A stretch of 64,000 nucleotides of DNA from assembly GCF_039527675.1 (NCBI RefSeq), contig NZ_BAAAKI010000024.1:1-64000 (forward strand), in the 5' to 3' direction. Origin of the DNA: Luteococcus sanguinis. GTDB lineage: Bacteria; Actinomycetota; Actinomycetes; Propionibacteriales; Propionibacteriaceae. Position numbers and translations under genes: made by a program. The notes under the pieces are model-generated. The model saw only the letters and a list, made by a program, of their open reading frames with translations, was not told the DNA's origin and made no database searches. The stretch's first letter is position 1. Every line of letters begins with the position of its first letter. Of this stretch, positions 42,668 through 51,037 are shown in pieces.

Positions 42668-43540
42668 ATGACAGCCAGTGGCACCGAGCGAGTTCCTGGA
42701 ACCCCCCGCATCATCCAGCGCGAGAAGGAGCGGCCTCTCCCCCGTCCCCACGAGACACGCGTCATGGTCGTCGTGAACCAGAAGGGTGGAGTGGGCAAGA
42801 CGACGACCACCGTGAACCTCGCGACCTGCCTGGCCCAGGGTGGGCTCAGGGTGCTGGTGATCGACATGGACCCGCAGGGCAATGCCTCCACCGCACTCGG
42901 CGTCGCGCACTCTGCGGGAACTCCCGGCACCTGGGAGGTGCTGCTGGATGGAACCCCGATCGCCGAGGTGGTGCAGGACTCACCTGAGGCCGAAGGTCTC
43001 CACTGCGTCCCTGCCACGGTCGATCTCGCGGCGGCTGAGCTGTCGCTGGTCAACCTGGTCGGACGAGAGCAGCGCCTCAAGCGAGCCGTTCGTGGATACC
43101 TCGCAGAGAATGAAGTCGATTACATCCTCTTCGACTGCCCGCCGTCCCTCGGGCTCCTGACGCTCAACGCCCTGGTGGCCGCCTCGGAGATCCTGATTCC
43201 GATCCAGTGCGAGTACTACGCACTGGAGGGTGTCTCACAGCTGATGCGCACGATCCAGCTGGTCACCGACGAACTGAACACCGACGTCCGGTTGTCCACG
43301 GTCTTGTTGACCATGTTCGACGCCCGCACCAAGCTCTCGGCCCAGGTGGCCCGAGAGGTGCGCAACTTCTTCGCCGAACAAACCCTCGATGCGCAGATCC
43401 CGCGATCGGTGCGCATCGCGGAGGCGCCGAGCTACGGCCAGACCATGCAGAACTTCGACCCCATGTCCGCAGGCGCGAAGGCATACCGCCGCGCCGCCAT
43501 CGAGATTGCCAACCGTGGAAAGGCCGCTGATGCCCGCTAA
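42668..43540 (+). CDS. parA: Chromosome partitioning ATPase ParA
   Basis: A 290-residue ParA/Soj ATPase that drives segregation of ParB-parS complexes. It has a deviant Walker A NQKGGVGKTTTTVNLA (lysine pair near residues 39 and 44), IDMDPQGNAS as A', and FDCPPSLGLL as Walker B. An N-terminal extension of about 30 polar residues precedes the core, as in other actinobacterial ParA proteins. ATG 42668 is used. parB starts inside its end (11-base overlap). Confidence 0.97.
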   Translation: MTASGTERVPGTPRIIQREKERPLPRPHETRVMVVVNQKGGVGKTTTTVNLATCLAQGGLRVLVIDMDPQGNASTALGVAHSAGTPGTWEVLLDGTPIAEVVQDSPEAEGLHCVPATVDLAAAELSLVNLVGREQRLKRAVRGYLAENEVDYILFDCPPSLGLLTLNALVAASEILIPIQCEYYALEGVSQLMRTIQLVTDELNTDVRLSTVLLTMFDARTKLSAQVAREVRNFFAEQTLDAQIPRSVRIAEAPSYGQTMQNFDPMSAGAKAYRRAAIEIANRGKAADAR

Positions 43541-44459
43541 GAACCAGTCAGGACTTGGACGTGGACTGGGGGAGCTGTTCCAGCGGACCGATGTGCCGGC
43601 CAAGCAAGTGAACAACCCCGTCTTCGGAGAAGATGATCATGGTCGTGAGCGGTCCCAGCCCTTGTCAGACGGTTCTTATCTGGAGTTGATCCCGGTTGGC
43701 CAGATCCGGCCCAACCCGAAGCAGCCCCGCACCGTTTTCGACGAGGAGGCACTGGACGAGCTGGTCGAGTCGGTCAAGGAGGTCGGCGTCCTGCAGCCGA
43801 TCGTCGTGCGCAAGGTCGGTGACGAACAGTTCGAGTTGATCATGGGGGAGCGGCGCTGGCGGGCATCCACGCAGGCGGGCTTGGAGACCGTGCCGGCCAT
43901 CGTTCGCGGCACCGAGGACGAGGACCTGCTCCGGGACGCGCTGCTGGAGAACCTGCACCGCGCGCAACTGAACCCGCTGGAGGAGGCCGCTGCCTACCAG
44001 CAGATGTTGGTGGAGTTCGGCTGCACCCAGGAGGAATTGGCCCAGCGGATCAAGCGCTCGCGTCCGCAGATCTCCAACACCATCCGGTTGCTGCGGCTGC
44101 CGGCGCTGGTGCAGCGGCGGGTGGCTGCCGGGGTGCTCTCTGCCGGGCACGCCCGGGCGCTGTTGATGGTGGAGGATCCGCTCGCCCAGGAGCAGTTGGC
44201 GCAGCGCATCGTCGCCGAGGGGCTGTCGGTGCGAGCCACCGAGGAGATCGTGGCGATGGGAGCCGCGGACGCGCCGAAGCAGCGAGCGCGGGGGAGCAAG
44301 GACCCCTCGCCACGCGCGATGGAGCTGGCCAGCAGCCTGTCCGACCACTTCGACACCCGGGTGAAGGTCGACATCGGCAAGAACAAGGGTCGGATCACCA
44401 TCGAGTTTGCCTCCGAGGACGATCTGGAGCGGATCCTGGGGATCGTCAACGGGCGGTAG
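43530..44459 (+). CDS. parB: Chromosome partitioning protein ParB
   Basis: A 309-residue CTP-dependent DNA clamp that binds parS and spreads. The N-terminal start GLGRGLGELF is the ParA-stimulating motif; the nuclease-like domain has IRPNPKQPR, the CTP motif GERRWRAS and ENLHRAQLNPLEEA; the parS-binding HTH is EELAQRIKRSRPQISNTIRLL. The C-terminal dimer domain ends in DDLERILGIV. ATG 43530 overlaps the 3' end of parA by 11 bases, which also sets the start. Confidence 0.97.
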   Translation: MPAKNQSGLGRGLGELFQRTDVPAKQVNNPVFGEDDHGRERSQPLSDGSYLELIPVGQIRPNPKQPRTVFDEEALDELVESVKEVGVLQPIVVRKVGDEQFELIMGERRWRASTQAGLETVPAIVRGTEDEDLLRDALLENLHRAQLNPLEEAAAYQQMLVEFGCTQEELAQRIKRSRPQISNTIRLLRLPALVQRRVAAGVLSAGHARALLMVEDPLAQEQLAQRIVAEGLSVRATEEIVAMGAADAPKQRARGSKDPSPRAMELASSLSDHFDTRVKVDIGKNKGRITIEFASEDDLERILGIVNGR

Positions 44460-44511
44460 ACGTCACCGGGCGTCCGTCAGGGTGCCGGAGGTGCCCCTCG
44501 GCAGCCTCGGA

Positions 44512-44530
44512 GAGCGTGATGGTCACGCTC
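44512..44530. terminator. Hairpin between parB and DUF3817 gene
   Basis: GAGCGTGA-TGG-TCACGCTC, an 8-bp perfect stem in the 99-bp convergent gap. No strong T-run, so termination strength is uncertain. Confidence 0.55.
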
Positions 44531-44558
44531 GGGGGAACGCGAGGAGTGCGGCCAGGGC

Positions 44559-44912
44559 TCAGGCGTCGTGCTCCATGGTCGCCAGCTTGGACAAGACGTC
44601 CTTGCGGGCGAAGTGCTCTGCCACGAAGGACAGGAAGGGGATCGTTCCCGCCAGCGCGATCGAACCCAGTTGCAGCCAGGACCACTTCACGCGTCGTCCC
44701 AGGTCGTAGGCCGTGATCAGCAGGATCATGTAGAGCCAGCCGTGTGGCATGCCGGTCCAGGTGACGACGCGCGAATCATCGTTGAGGTACTTGAGCGGGA
44801 CCCCCACGCACACCAGGACCACGAGCAGCGTGCCGACCAGGTAGGCCATCACGCGGTAGCGCATCAGGGCGCCACGGATGTCCTGGATTTCCTTCTGGGT
44901 GTCTTCGTTCAC
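44559..44912 (-). CDS. DUF3817 domain-containing membrane protein
   Basis: A 117-residue protein with three transmembrane helices: about 18-40 (VMAYLVGTLLVVLVCVGVPLKYL), 55-72 (HGWLYMILLITAYDLG) and 80-100. The WTGMPHGWLYMIL segment is the DUF3817 hallmark. Function is unknown. GTG 44912 lies 9 bp after the SURF1 gene in the same direction, suggesting co-transcription; in other Actinobacteria the same pair occurs near parB. Confidence 0.88.
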   Translation of the reverse strand: MNEDTQKEIQDIRGALMRYRVMAYLVGTLLVVLVCVGVPLKYLNDDSRVVTWTGMPHGWLYMILLITAYDLGRRVKWSWLQLGSIALAGTIPFLSFVAEHFARKDVLSKLATMEHDA

Positions 44913-44921
44913 CGGTCCAGA

Positions 44922-45620
44922 CTACGTGGCCGCGTCAGTGGCCTTCTCCCCGGCGCCGATCCGCCGGACGCCCACCCAGGTGAGCACCAAACCGAAGAGG
45001 GCGAACGACCACCACTGCAGGGCATAGCCCTCGTTGCGGACATTGCCGCGCTGGTCGGGGACGATCACCGGCGACTCGCCCAGTCCCTGCGCCGCGGACG
45101 CCGTGGCGGGCTGCGTGAGGTAGGCGTCGAAGAGGGGAGCGGGCCACTCCTGCGCCAACACGTCCAGCTGCACGGCCCCCAGGCTGCCTGCTGGGAGGTC
45201 GGCCCCGACGGGTGCGGACGACTGTGTCGGCAGCAGCACCCCGGTCACCTCCTGGATGCCGGCGGGCGCGTCGGCCACCTTCTGGCCAGCGGTGACAGTG
45301 CCCCGGGCGACGCCGATGACGCGCCCACCATCCGTGCGGAAGGCCTGGACCACCCGCGCCGGGTAGCCCTCACCGACCAGCACCTGGTCGTCCAGCCACT
45401 CACCGGAGACACTGACCGTGCGTCCGTACAGCTCACCGGCCGTCGTGCCTGACGCCAGCTCCTGCTCCAGACCCACGAGGGGCTGGCTGGCAAGTTCGTC
45501 CACCGACTGCTGGCCCTGGCTGCGGAAGACCTGCATCTGCCACAGCCCGAGGAAGACGAAGACGCATGCGACCAGCACCCCGCCGAGGCCCAGCAGGAGT
45601 TGCTTGAGCCCGGTGCTCAC
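44922..45620 (-). CDS. SURF1 family protein
   Basis: A 232-residue membrane protein with one helix near each end (about 8-27 and 205-225) and a soluble domain between. The first helix is followed by LGLWQMQVFRSQG, a form of the SURF1 start motif, then VSGEWLDDQVLVGE, and RNEGYALQWWSFALFG is the conserved end. SURF1 proteins assist cytochrome c oxidase assembly, consistent with aerobic or microaerobic respiration. GTG 45620 overlaps the ddl stop by 4 bases (GTGA). Confidence 0.88.
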   Translation of the reverse strand: MSTGLKQLLLGLGGVLVACVFVFLGLWQMQVFRSQGQQSVDELASQPLVGLEQELASGTTAGELYGRTVSVSGEWLDDQVLVGEGYPARVVQAFRTDGGRVIGVARGTVTAGQKVADAPAGIQEVTGVLLPTQSSAPVGADLPAGSLGAVQLDVLAQEWPAPLFDAYLTQPATASAAQGLGESPVIVPDQRGNVRNEGYALQWWSFALFGLVLTWVGVRRIGAGEKATDAAT

Positions 45621-46588
45621 CTCCCGGTCCCGGTGACGGCGGCCTGCACCAGCCGGCTGCACACCTCGCCCAGGTCCAGGCCAGCGGCCTGCATGGCCAG
45701 CGGCACCAACGAGGTCTCGGTCATGCCGGGGGCGACATTGGCCTCCAGGAACCAGGGCTGGCCGCCCCCATCGATGATGAGGTCGACGCGCACGATGCCG
45801 GTCAGGCCCAAGCGCTCGACCACGGCCAGGCTCAGGCTCTCGGACCGCTGGCGAGCGTCCTGGTCAATCTTGGCGGGGACGATGAAGCGGGTGCTGCCGG
45901 CGGTGTAGCGCGCCGCGTAGTCGTAGATCCCAGATTCTGGCTGGATCTGCACCGGGGGAAGCACCTCGCGGTCGTCCCCCTCGACGATGACGGTGATGGC
46001 GACCTCGGTGCCCTCGACGTAGCGCTCAACGACGGCGGTCGGATCGTAGGCGAAGGCGGCGACCAGGGCCTGGGGGAGGGCATCCGCGCTCTCCACCTTG
46101 GTGGCACCCAGCGCGGAGCCTGACCTCGCGGGCTTGACCATCAGCGGGAAACCGAGCCGCTCGCCGAGCGCAGCAACCAGCGGACGGGCACCAAGCTCGC
46201 GGAAGATGTCGTGCGGGAGCGCGACCTGCTCGGGGACGTTCATCCCGGCGCGCGCGACGACCGTCCCGGCGATCGACTTGTCGAAGGTCACCCGGCAGGC
46301 GTGCCCGGACGATCCGACGAAGCCGACGCCCAGCAGGCCCAGCACCTCACGCAGCGCCCCATCCTCACCGGTGGCGCCGTGCAACATCGGGAACACCACC
46401 GGCTTCGTGTCACCGCTGGTCACCAGGGGGACGAGGTCGGCGGTGAGGTCGGCCTCGGTCACCTGGTGGCCGACGCGGCGCAGGGCGGTGGCCACGCGAC
46501 GTCCCGAACGGATCGAGACATCGCGCTCGTGCGACAGGCCACCGGCGAGGATGACGACGGGCGCAAGGGGAATATTGCTCTCGGTCAT
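45617..46588 (-). CDS. ddl: D-alanine--D-alanine ligase
   Basis: A 323-residue ATP-grasp enzyme making the D-Ala-D-Ala dipeptide for peptidoglycan. Marks are VILAGGLSHERDVSIRSG, VFPMLHGATGEDGALREVL, the Lys/Glu pair in LMVKPARSGSALGATKV, and the magnesium-binding IIDGGGQPWFLEANVAPGMTETS. The sequence has a Ser-Glu-type N-terminus and a slightly short length, as in actinobacterial forms. ATG 46588 has GGGAG 6 bases upstream. It is flanked by an aminotransferase and SURF1 in one operon. Confidence 0.93.
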   Translation of the reverse strand: MTESNIPLAPVVILAGGLSHERDVSIRSGRRVATALRRVGHQVTEADLTADLVPLVTSGDTKPVVFPMLHGATGEDGALREVLGLLGVGFVGSSGHACRVTFDKSIAGTVVARAGMNVPEQVALPHDIFRELGARPLVAALGERLGFPLMVKPARSGSALGATKVESADALPQALVAAFAYDPTAVVERYVEGTEVAITVIVEGDDREVLPPVQIQPESGIYDYAARYTAGSTRFIVPAKIDQDARQRSESLSLAVVERLGLTGIVRVDLIIDGGGQPWFLEANVAPGMTETSLVPLAMQAAGLDLGEVCSRLVQAAVTGTGR

Positions 46589-46599
46589 GGTGAGCTCCC

Positions 46600-47916
46600 T
46601 CAGTTCTGGTCGGGGACGGGTCCCACGGCACCGCCGCCGTGGTGCATCGGGGAACGGTCGAGGCCGAAGGTCTGGTGTAGTTCGAACTCGTGGTTGACGA
46701 CCTGCGCCAACCGCCGGACTCCCTCCCGGATCCGTTCCGGGGTGGGGAAACAGAAGGACAGGCGCATGTTGCGCGAGCCCAGCCCGTCGGCGTAGAAGGC
46801 AGTGCCGGGGGTGTAGGCCACGCGGGCGGTCACGGCCCGCGGCAGCATGGCCTGCGAGTCCAGGCCCTCGGGCAGCGTCACCCAGACGAAGAAGCCGCCG
46901 GCGGGCTGCGTCCACGTCGTCCCCTCCGGCATGTATTCCGCCAGCGCATCCAGCATCGCGTCGCGCCGGGCGCGGTACATGTCCTTGAAGGCGACGATCT
47001 GGCGGCGCCAGTCCTGGGTCTCGAGGTAGGACGAGACGGCGTACTGGCTGAACACCGGCGGGCACAGCGTCGCCGATTCCTGCGCCAGCACGAGCTTCTC
47101 GCGCACGGCGTGCGGTGCGAGTACCCAGCCCACCCTGAAGCCGGGGGCGAAGGTCTTGGAGAAGGAGCCGAGGTAGATGACCTGCTCGTCGTCCAGGGAA
47201 CGCATCGCGGGCACCGGATCGGTGTCGAGGTTGAGCAGACCGTAGGGGTTGTCCTCGACGACCAGCAGACCCACCTCGCGGGCGACCGCCAGCAGTTCGT
47301 GGCGACGCTCGATGGGCTGCAGGATGCCGGACGGGTTGTTGAAGTTCGGGATCGTGTAGAGGAACTTGGCCTTCTTGCCCGCTGCCCGGCAGGCCAGTGC
47401 GGCCTCCCGCAGTGCCGAGGGGACCAGCCCGTCCTCGTCCATCGCGACGTGGACGACCTCGCACTGGTAGCTGCCGAAGGTGCCCAGTGCCCCGACGTAG
47501 CTGGGCGCCTCGGCCAGGATCACGTCGCCGGGGTCGCAGAAGATCCTGGTGACCAGGTCGAGCGCCTGCTGGGAACCGGCGGTGACGGTGACGTCGTCGG
47601 GATGGGCGACGACGCCCTCCAGTGCCATCACCTCGCAGATGTGCTCGCGCAGCATCGGCTCCCCCTGGCCGGAGCCGTACTGCATGGCCTGGATCCCCTT
47701 TGTCAGCACGAGCTCCTTGAAGGTGTCCGCCAATGCGTCCAGGGGGAGGTCGGCGATGTTCGGCATGCCGCCGGCCAGGGAGACGACCTCGGGTCGGTTG
47801 GCCACGGCGAACAGCGCGCGGACGGCGCTGGCTCGCATGCCGTTGGTGCGTTCGGCATAGCTCGACACATAGCGATCGAGGCGGGTGTCCTGGCGGGTTG
47901 GTTCGGGCAGACTCAC
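46600..47916 (-). CDS. PLP-dependent aminotransferase (class I/II, Aro8-like)
   Basis: A 438-residue fold-type I aminotransferase. The PLP lysine is in YLGSFSKTFAPGFRVGW, the cofactor-binding Asn/Asp in NFNNPSG and VVEDNPYG, and the loop GSQQALDLV binds the phosphate. The overall sequence fits the 2-aminoadipate/aromatic aminotransferase branch related to MocR C-domains, but without an HTH. Substrate is unknown; the ddl neighbour would permit a role in amino acid supply, but that is weak. GTG 47916 is used; the ribosome binding site is GGTGGA. Confidence 0.88.
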   Translation of the reverse strand: MSLPEPTRQDTRLDRYVSSYAERTNGMRASAVRALFAVANRPEVVSLAGGMPNIADLPLDALADTFKELVLTKGIQAMQYGSGQGEPMLREHICEVMALEGVVAHPDDVTVTAGSQQALDLVTRIFCDPGDVILAEAPSYVGALGTFGSYQCEVVHVAMDEDGLVPSALREAALACRAAGKKAKFLYTIPNFNNPSGILQPIERRHELLAVAREVGLLVVEDNPYGLLNLDTDPVPAMRSLDDEQVIYLGSFSKTFAPGFRVGWVLAPHAVREKLVLAQESATLCPPVFSQYAVSSYLETQDWRRQIVAFKDMYRARRDAMLDALAEYMPEGTTWTQPAGGFFVWVTLPEGLDSQAMLPRAVTARVAYTPGTAFYADGLGSRNMRLSFCFPTPERIREGVRRLAQVVNHEFELHQTFGLDRSPMHHGGGAVGPVPDQN

Positions 47917-47982
47917 TCCACCCACTTTGCCATGACGCGTGCGTAGCATGGCTGCAGGGCACTCATTACGAGAGGGGGCGCG

Positions 47983-48567
47983 GTGATCGGACGACGTGTG
48001 CGAACGCTGCACCCCGACGCGCTGGCCAGGTTGTCCAGTTGTGGCGCCCCCGGCAGCGTGCCGAGGGCCGGCGACCAGGCTTGGGCCTGCGCGGCCGCCG
48101 AGCAGTGGGGGATGTGCGGGCTCGCCCTCGTCCACAACGACCATGTCGTCGCCCATGCCCTGGTGTGCCCGACCTTGAACCTGCCCCCGGACCATCCGCT
48201 GGCGCGATGGTCCCGCTCCCCCGAATCGGCGGCGCTGATCGAACTGCACCGCACCGATGGGGCCCCGGATGATGCGGAGAAGGTGCTGGTGCAGTCCTTG
48301 GCCGCGCGCCTGGAGGGACGTGTCGGAGGCCTCGAGGCGGCGGGCGCCCTCGGTCGTCCGAACTGTCACCAGCCAACCTGCAGATGGCTCGAGGAGGTCG
48401 GCTTCCTACCGGTCCCGGGCGCCGCAAGCCCCACCGGACGACGGATGCGGCTCGACCTCGCGTCCACGGTGATCTGGCGTCCGGGCTTGCGGGGAGCCTG
48501 GCGGGCGGTGCACACGCTCGTCGAACGTCCCCTGGGCGCCGAACCGACGGGCCGCGGGCAGCACTGA
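47983..48567 (+). CDS. GNAT-like N-acetyltransferase family protein
   Basis: A 194-residue protein of the GNAT-like type often found near parB in Actinobacteria. The recognisable parts are a central VVAHALVCPTLNLP strand region, AALIELHRTDGAP followed by EKVLVQSLAARLEGRVGGLEA, and the late CHQPTCRWLEEVGFLPV and RMRLDLASTVIW. The acetyl-CoA P-loop is degenerate (no clear R/Q-x-x-G-x-G/A), so acetyltransferase activity is uncertain. GTG 47983 follows a GAGAGGGGG site and is divergent from the aminotransferase. Confidence 0.7.
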   Translation: MIGRRVRTLHPDALARLSSCGAPGSVPRAGDQAWACAAAEQWGMCGLALVHNDHVVAHALVCPTLNLPPDHPLARWSRSPESAALIELHRTDGAPDDAEKVLVQSLAARLEGRVGGLEAAGALGRPNCHQPTCRWLEEVGFLPVPGAASPTGRRMRLDLASTVIWRPGLRGAWRAVHTLVERPLGAEPTGRGQH

Positions 48568-48577
48568 GCGCTGCGAA

Positions 48578-48622
48578 CCCACTGCACCCACTGCACCCAC
48601 TGCCCCCACTGCACCCACTGCA
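48578..48622. repeat. Five 9-bp tandem repeats
   Basis: CCCACTGCA occurs at 48578, 48587, 48605 and 48614, with CCCACTGCC at 48596, without spacing. It begins 11 bp after the GNAT stop; no coding role is seen. Confidence 0.9.
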
Positions 48623-48740
48623 CGGCTTGCTCCGGGCGGTCGGTGCCGCCAAAACGCGCACCATGCCGTGATCCGGTCTCGTGGCGGGACCGGATTGCTC
48701 GGAGGCGGCGATTTTGGCGGAGATCTTGCGACGTGACATG

Positions 48741-48772
48741 ACGAAGGCCCCGGAGTGCTCCGGGGCCTTCGT
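48741..48772. terminator. Terminator between GNAT and Rpf/LysM genes
   Basis: ACGAAGGCCCCGGAG and its exact complement flank two bases (tight stem of 14 bp with a 4-base loop). It lies just after the stop of the minus-strand Rpf gene, and serves it and possibly the convergent GNAT gene. Confidence 0.88.
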
Positions 48773-48804
48773 GCTGAATGTGGTCGGTGCTGGTGGTCAG
48801 GGGG

Positions 48805-49392
48805 TCAGCGGACGCGGACCTTCTGGCCAATCTTGATCATGTTCGGGTTCTTGATGGTCGACTTGTTGAGGCTGTAGATCTTGCCCCAGGTGGTGCCCTG
48901 CCGCTTGGCGATCTTGGCGAGGGTGTCACCCGAACGAACGGTCACGTAGACGGCACCCTTGGTGGTCGTCGTGCGCGTGGTGGTGGTCTTCTTCTTGGTG
49001 ATGACGGTCTTCACGGAGGACGTGGTGCCGGTGGAGACGGCCAGGCCGTTGGCGCGGGTCAGGCCAGCGCGGACCGAGCAGACGGGCCAGGCGCCCGGAC
49101 CCTGCGAGGCCAGCGTCTTCTTGGCGATCGCGATCTGCTGCGCACGCGTGGCGCCGTTCGCGTTGTAGGCGTACTTGCCGCCGCCGTAGCCGATCCAGGT
49201 GGAGTGGCTGAACTGCAGTCCGCCGTAGTAGCCATTGCCGGTGTTGATGCTCCAGTTGCCGCCGGACTCACACTGCGCGACGCGGTCCCAGACGGTGCTC
49301 GCGGCATCCGCCTGCGGGGTGGCGGCGAGGCCGATGCCGGCGCTCAGCGCGGTCGCAGCAGCGAGGGTGATGATGCGGTTGGTCTTGGTCAT
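48805..49392 (-). CDS. Rpf-like transglycosylase with LysM domain
   Basis: A 195-residue secreted cell-wall enzyme. A signal peptide covers residues 1-34 (RIITLAAATALSAGIGLAATPQADAAS). The resuscitation-promoting-factor transglycosylase domain (about 35-110) has WDRVAQCESGGNWSINTGNGYYGGLQF with the catalytic Glu in CESGG, and closes with ASQGPGAWPVCS. After a Thr/Lys linker, a LysM domain (about 148-195) begins YVTVRSGDTLAKIAK. Rpf proteins cleave peptidoglycan and wake dormant cells in relatives. ATG 49392 is chosen at the signal start; no clear ribosome binding site. Confidence 0.92.
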   Translation of the reverse strand: MTKTNRIITLAAATALSAGIGLAATPQADAASTVWDRVAQCESGGNWSINTGNGYYGGLQFSHSTWIGYGGGKYAYNANGATRAQQIAIAKKTLASQGPGAWPVCSVRAGLTRANGLAVSTGTTSSVKTVITKKKTTTTRTTTTKGAVYVTVRSGDTLAKIAKRQGTTWGKIYSLNKSTIKNPNMIKIGQKVRVR

Positions 49393-49529
49393 GGAGAACA
49401 ACGTAAGAGCAGTCTGAGGAATTCTCAAAGAGGCCCCAACCAGAATTCTCTCAGAATCTCTTCTCCGGTTCCCTCCTGGGGACGCCGAATGCCGTTCCAC
49501 AAGGTGAGTTCCTGGACGCACAGCTACGG

Positions 49530-49580
49530 AGTGAAGTTTTTCACTGAGCCCATGTACTCAGGCTGTCGGTGACAGCGGGC
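49530..49580. other. Hairpin-rich region between Rpf and OsmC genes
   Basis: AGTGAA-GTT-TTTCACT-like hairpin at 49530-49545, and GCTGTC-GGT-GACAGC at 49562-49576 enclosed by GAGCCC (49546-49551) and GGGCTC (49577-49582). It follows the OsmC stop on the minus strand and lies about 150 bp before the Rpf start; terminator or leader structure for Rpf is possible. Confidence 0.4.
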
Positions 49581-49609
49581 TCATGGGCGACGCCCAGCTC
49601 GTCACCAGC

Positions 49610-50017
49610 TCAGAGGCGGACGAACTCCACGTCCGTGGGGTGCTCGATGGTGCGCGAGACGGTGCAGTCCTTCTCGTGGCTGAGCTGGATCAGCCGGTCG
49701 ACCAGACCGCGGGCCTGGTTGCCCTGCTCGTCGTCAGCGAAGTCGACGTCGAAGGCCAGCCGGACGTTGTCGAGGCGCTTTCCGCCGTCCTCGTCGGTGA
49801 CCTTCTCACCGGACGCGGTGAGCTCGAAGCGGGTCGGCTCGGCACGGCGGGAGGTCACCACGTCGACGTCGATCGCCGAGCAACCGGCCAGCGCGGCCAG
49901 CAGCAGGTCGACGGGGGAGAACTGGCCCTCGCCGCCGAAGTCGATGGTGGCGCCGTCGGCATTGGTGGCGGTGTACTCGCCGGTTGCGCGCCGGGTGAGG
50001 GAGATCGTCTTGCCCAT
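49610..50017 (-). CDS. OsmC family peroxiredoxin-like protein
   Basis: A 135-residue protein of the OsmC/Ohr superfamily. The first family cysteine is in LLAALAGCSAIDVDVV and the second in LSHEKDCTVSRTI, the two thiols that reduce organic hydroperoxides in OsmC/Ohr enzymes. The N-terminal strands ATGEYTATNADGATIDFGGEGQFSPVDLL fit the YhfA-like branch, which may not be a peroxidase. ATG 50017 has AAGGA upstream. Its place beside thioredoxin genes agrees with thiol redox defence. Confidence 0.88.
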   Translation of the reverse strand: MGKTISLTRRATGEYTATNADGATIDFGGEGQFSPVDLLLAALAGCSAIDVDVVTSRRAEPTRFELTASGEKVTDEDGGKRLDNVRLAFDVDFADDEQGNQARGLVDRLIQLSHEKDCTVSRTIEHPTDVEFVRL

Positions 50018-50068
50018 GGTGATTCCTTCCATGCTGCAGTTCGGTGTCGGGTACACGCGGCAGGGGGG

Positions 50069-50674
50069 TCAGGCGGCGAGCTGGTCGCCGAACTGGTTCG
50101 CCAGGTCCATCAGCTCGACGCGCGACAGGCCCACCAGGTCGACCACCGCGATGGCCGTGTTGTCGCGGATGACCGCGCAGCCATCGTGGTTGTTGTCGGA
50201 GCTGGTGCCGCAGAAGCCGGAACCCTCGGCGATGATCGCATTCATGCCCATGTCGGTCATGAACTTCTTCGCGTCCGTCTCGGGACGGCTCATCAGCAGC
50301 ACGACCGTCGCCTGACCGCCCTTGGAGTATGTGGCCGTGATGGTGGACTTCTTGGTGTTCGGGTTCATCGACGGGGTGTCCGCAGAGTTCGCGTCGCGGG
50401 AGTACTCACCCATCGACAGCGGCGGCATCAGCCCCCACGGCGTCCGCGAGGGCCCGATCGTGATGACCTCGGTCGGCTTGTTCGCGTTGTAGCGATAGGC
50501 CGCGTAGCCGCCCCCGCCGAGCGCGAGCAGCACCAGGAGCGCCCCCACCAGGGGGACCACCCAGCCGGGGAGACCGCCGGTGTGGATGACGGGGCCCGCC
50601 TCCAGCTCGTCCGGACCGGTGGTCCGATCGCCCTGGAGGTGGCCGTCCTTGCGCCTGCTGCTGTGTGCGGGCAT
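50069..50674 (-). CDS. Hypothetical single-pass membrane protein in trx operon
   Basis: A 201-residue protein. A hydrophilic N-terminus of about 35 residues precedes one helix (WVVPLVGALLVLLALGGGGYAAY, about 38-60), and the rest would be outside the membrane. That domain has ITATYSKGGQATVVLLMSRPETDAKKF and FCGTSSDNNHDGCAVI with two cysteines that could form a disulphide. The family is not recognised. The start lies 3 bp after the trxA stop, so it is translated with thioredoxin, and its disulphide may be linked with that system. This last point is inference. Confidence 0.6.
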   Translation of the reverse strand: MPAHSSRRKDGHLQGDRTTGPDELEAGPVIHTGGLPGWVVPLVGALLVLLALGGGGYAAYRYNANKPTEVITIGPSRTPWGLMPPLSMGEYSRDANSADTPSMNPNTKKSTITATYSKGGQATVVLLMSRPETDAKKFMTDMGMNAIIAEGSGFCGTSSDNNHDGCAVIRDNTAIAVVDLVGLSRVELMDLANQFGDQLAA

Positions 50675-50677
50675 GGC

Positions 50678-51001
50678 TCAGAGGTACTCGTCCAGCGCCT
50701 TGAGCAGCGCACCCTTCGAGCGCGCCCCCTGCAGCGACTTCACGACCTGGCCGTTCTGCCAGACCTGGAGCGTGGGCAGCGAGAGGACACCCTGCTCGGT
50801 GGGCACCTTGGGGTTCGCATTGGTGTCCAGCTTCACGAAGTTGATCTTGTCGCCGTGACTGGTGGCCAGCTCGTCGATGATCGGGGAGAGCTGCTTGCAG
50901 GGGCTGCACCAGTCGGCCCAGTAGTCCACCAGGGTGGGCTTGGAGGAGTTGACGACGAGCTCGGCAAAGGTGGCGTCGGTGACCTCGGTGACGTTCGACA
51001 T
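50678..51001 (-). CDS. trxA: Thioredoxin
   Basis: A 107-residue thioredoxin reducing protein disulphides, recycled by the reductase encoded just upstream. The active site reads WADWCSPCKQ (C32, C35), with Ser in place of the usual Gly, and the cis-proline segment is SLPTLQVWQNGQVV. The substitution may alter redox potential. ATG 51001 has GAAAGGA upstream; the gap from trxB is 36 bp. Confidence 0.95.
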   Translation of the reverse strand: MSNVTEVTDATFAELVVNSSKPTLVDYWADWCSPCKQLSPIIDELATSHGDKINFVKLDTNANPKVPTEQGVLSLPTLQVWQNGQVVKSLQGARSKGALLKALDEYL

Positions 51002-51037
51002 GGCGATCCTTTCGGGAGTCTTGCTTGGGGTGGGGTG

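Noticed and set aside
46589..47962. 781-codon minus frame joining ddl to an upstream extension
   Set aside because: The upstream part is the aminotransferase gene in another frame; ATG 46588 has the ribosome binding site and starts the ddl domain.
49393..49609. Possible c-di-AMP (ydaO) riboswitch before the Rpf gene
   Set aside because: Such switches often precede rpf-like genes, but the conserved core bases could not be found on the minus strand; only small hairpins are visible.
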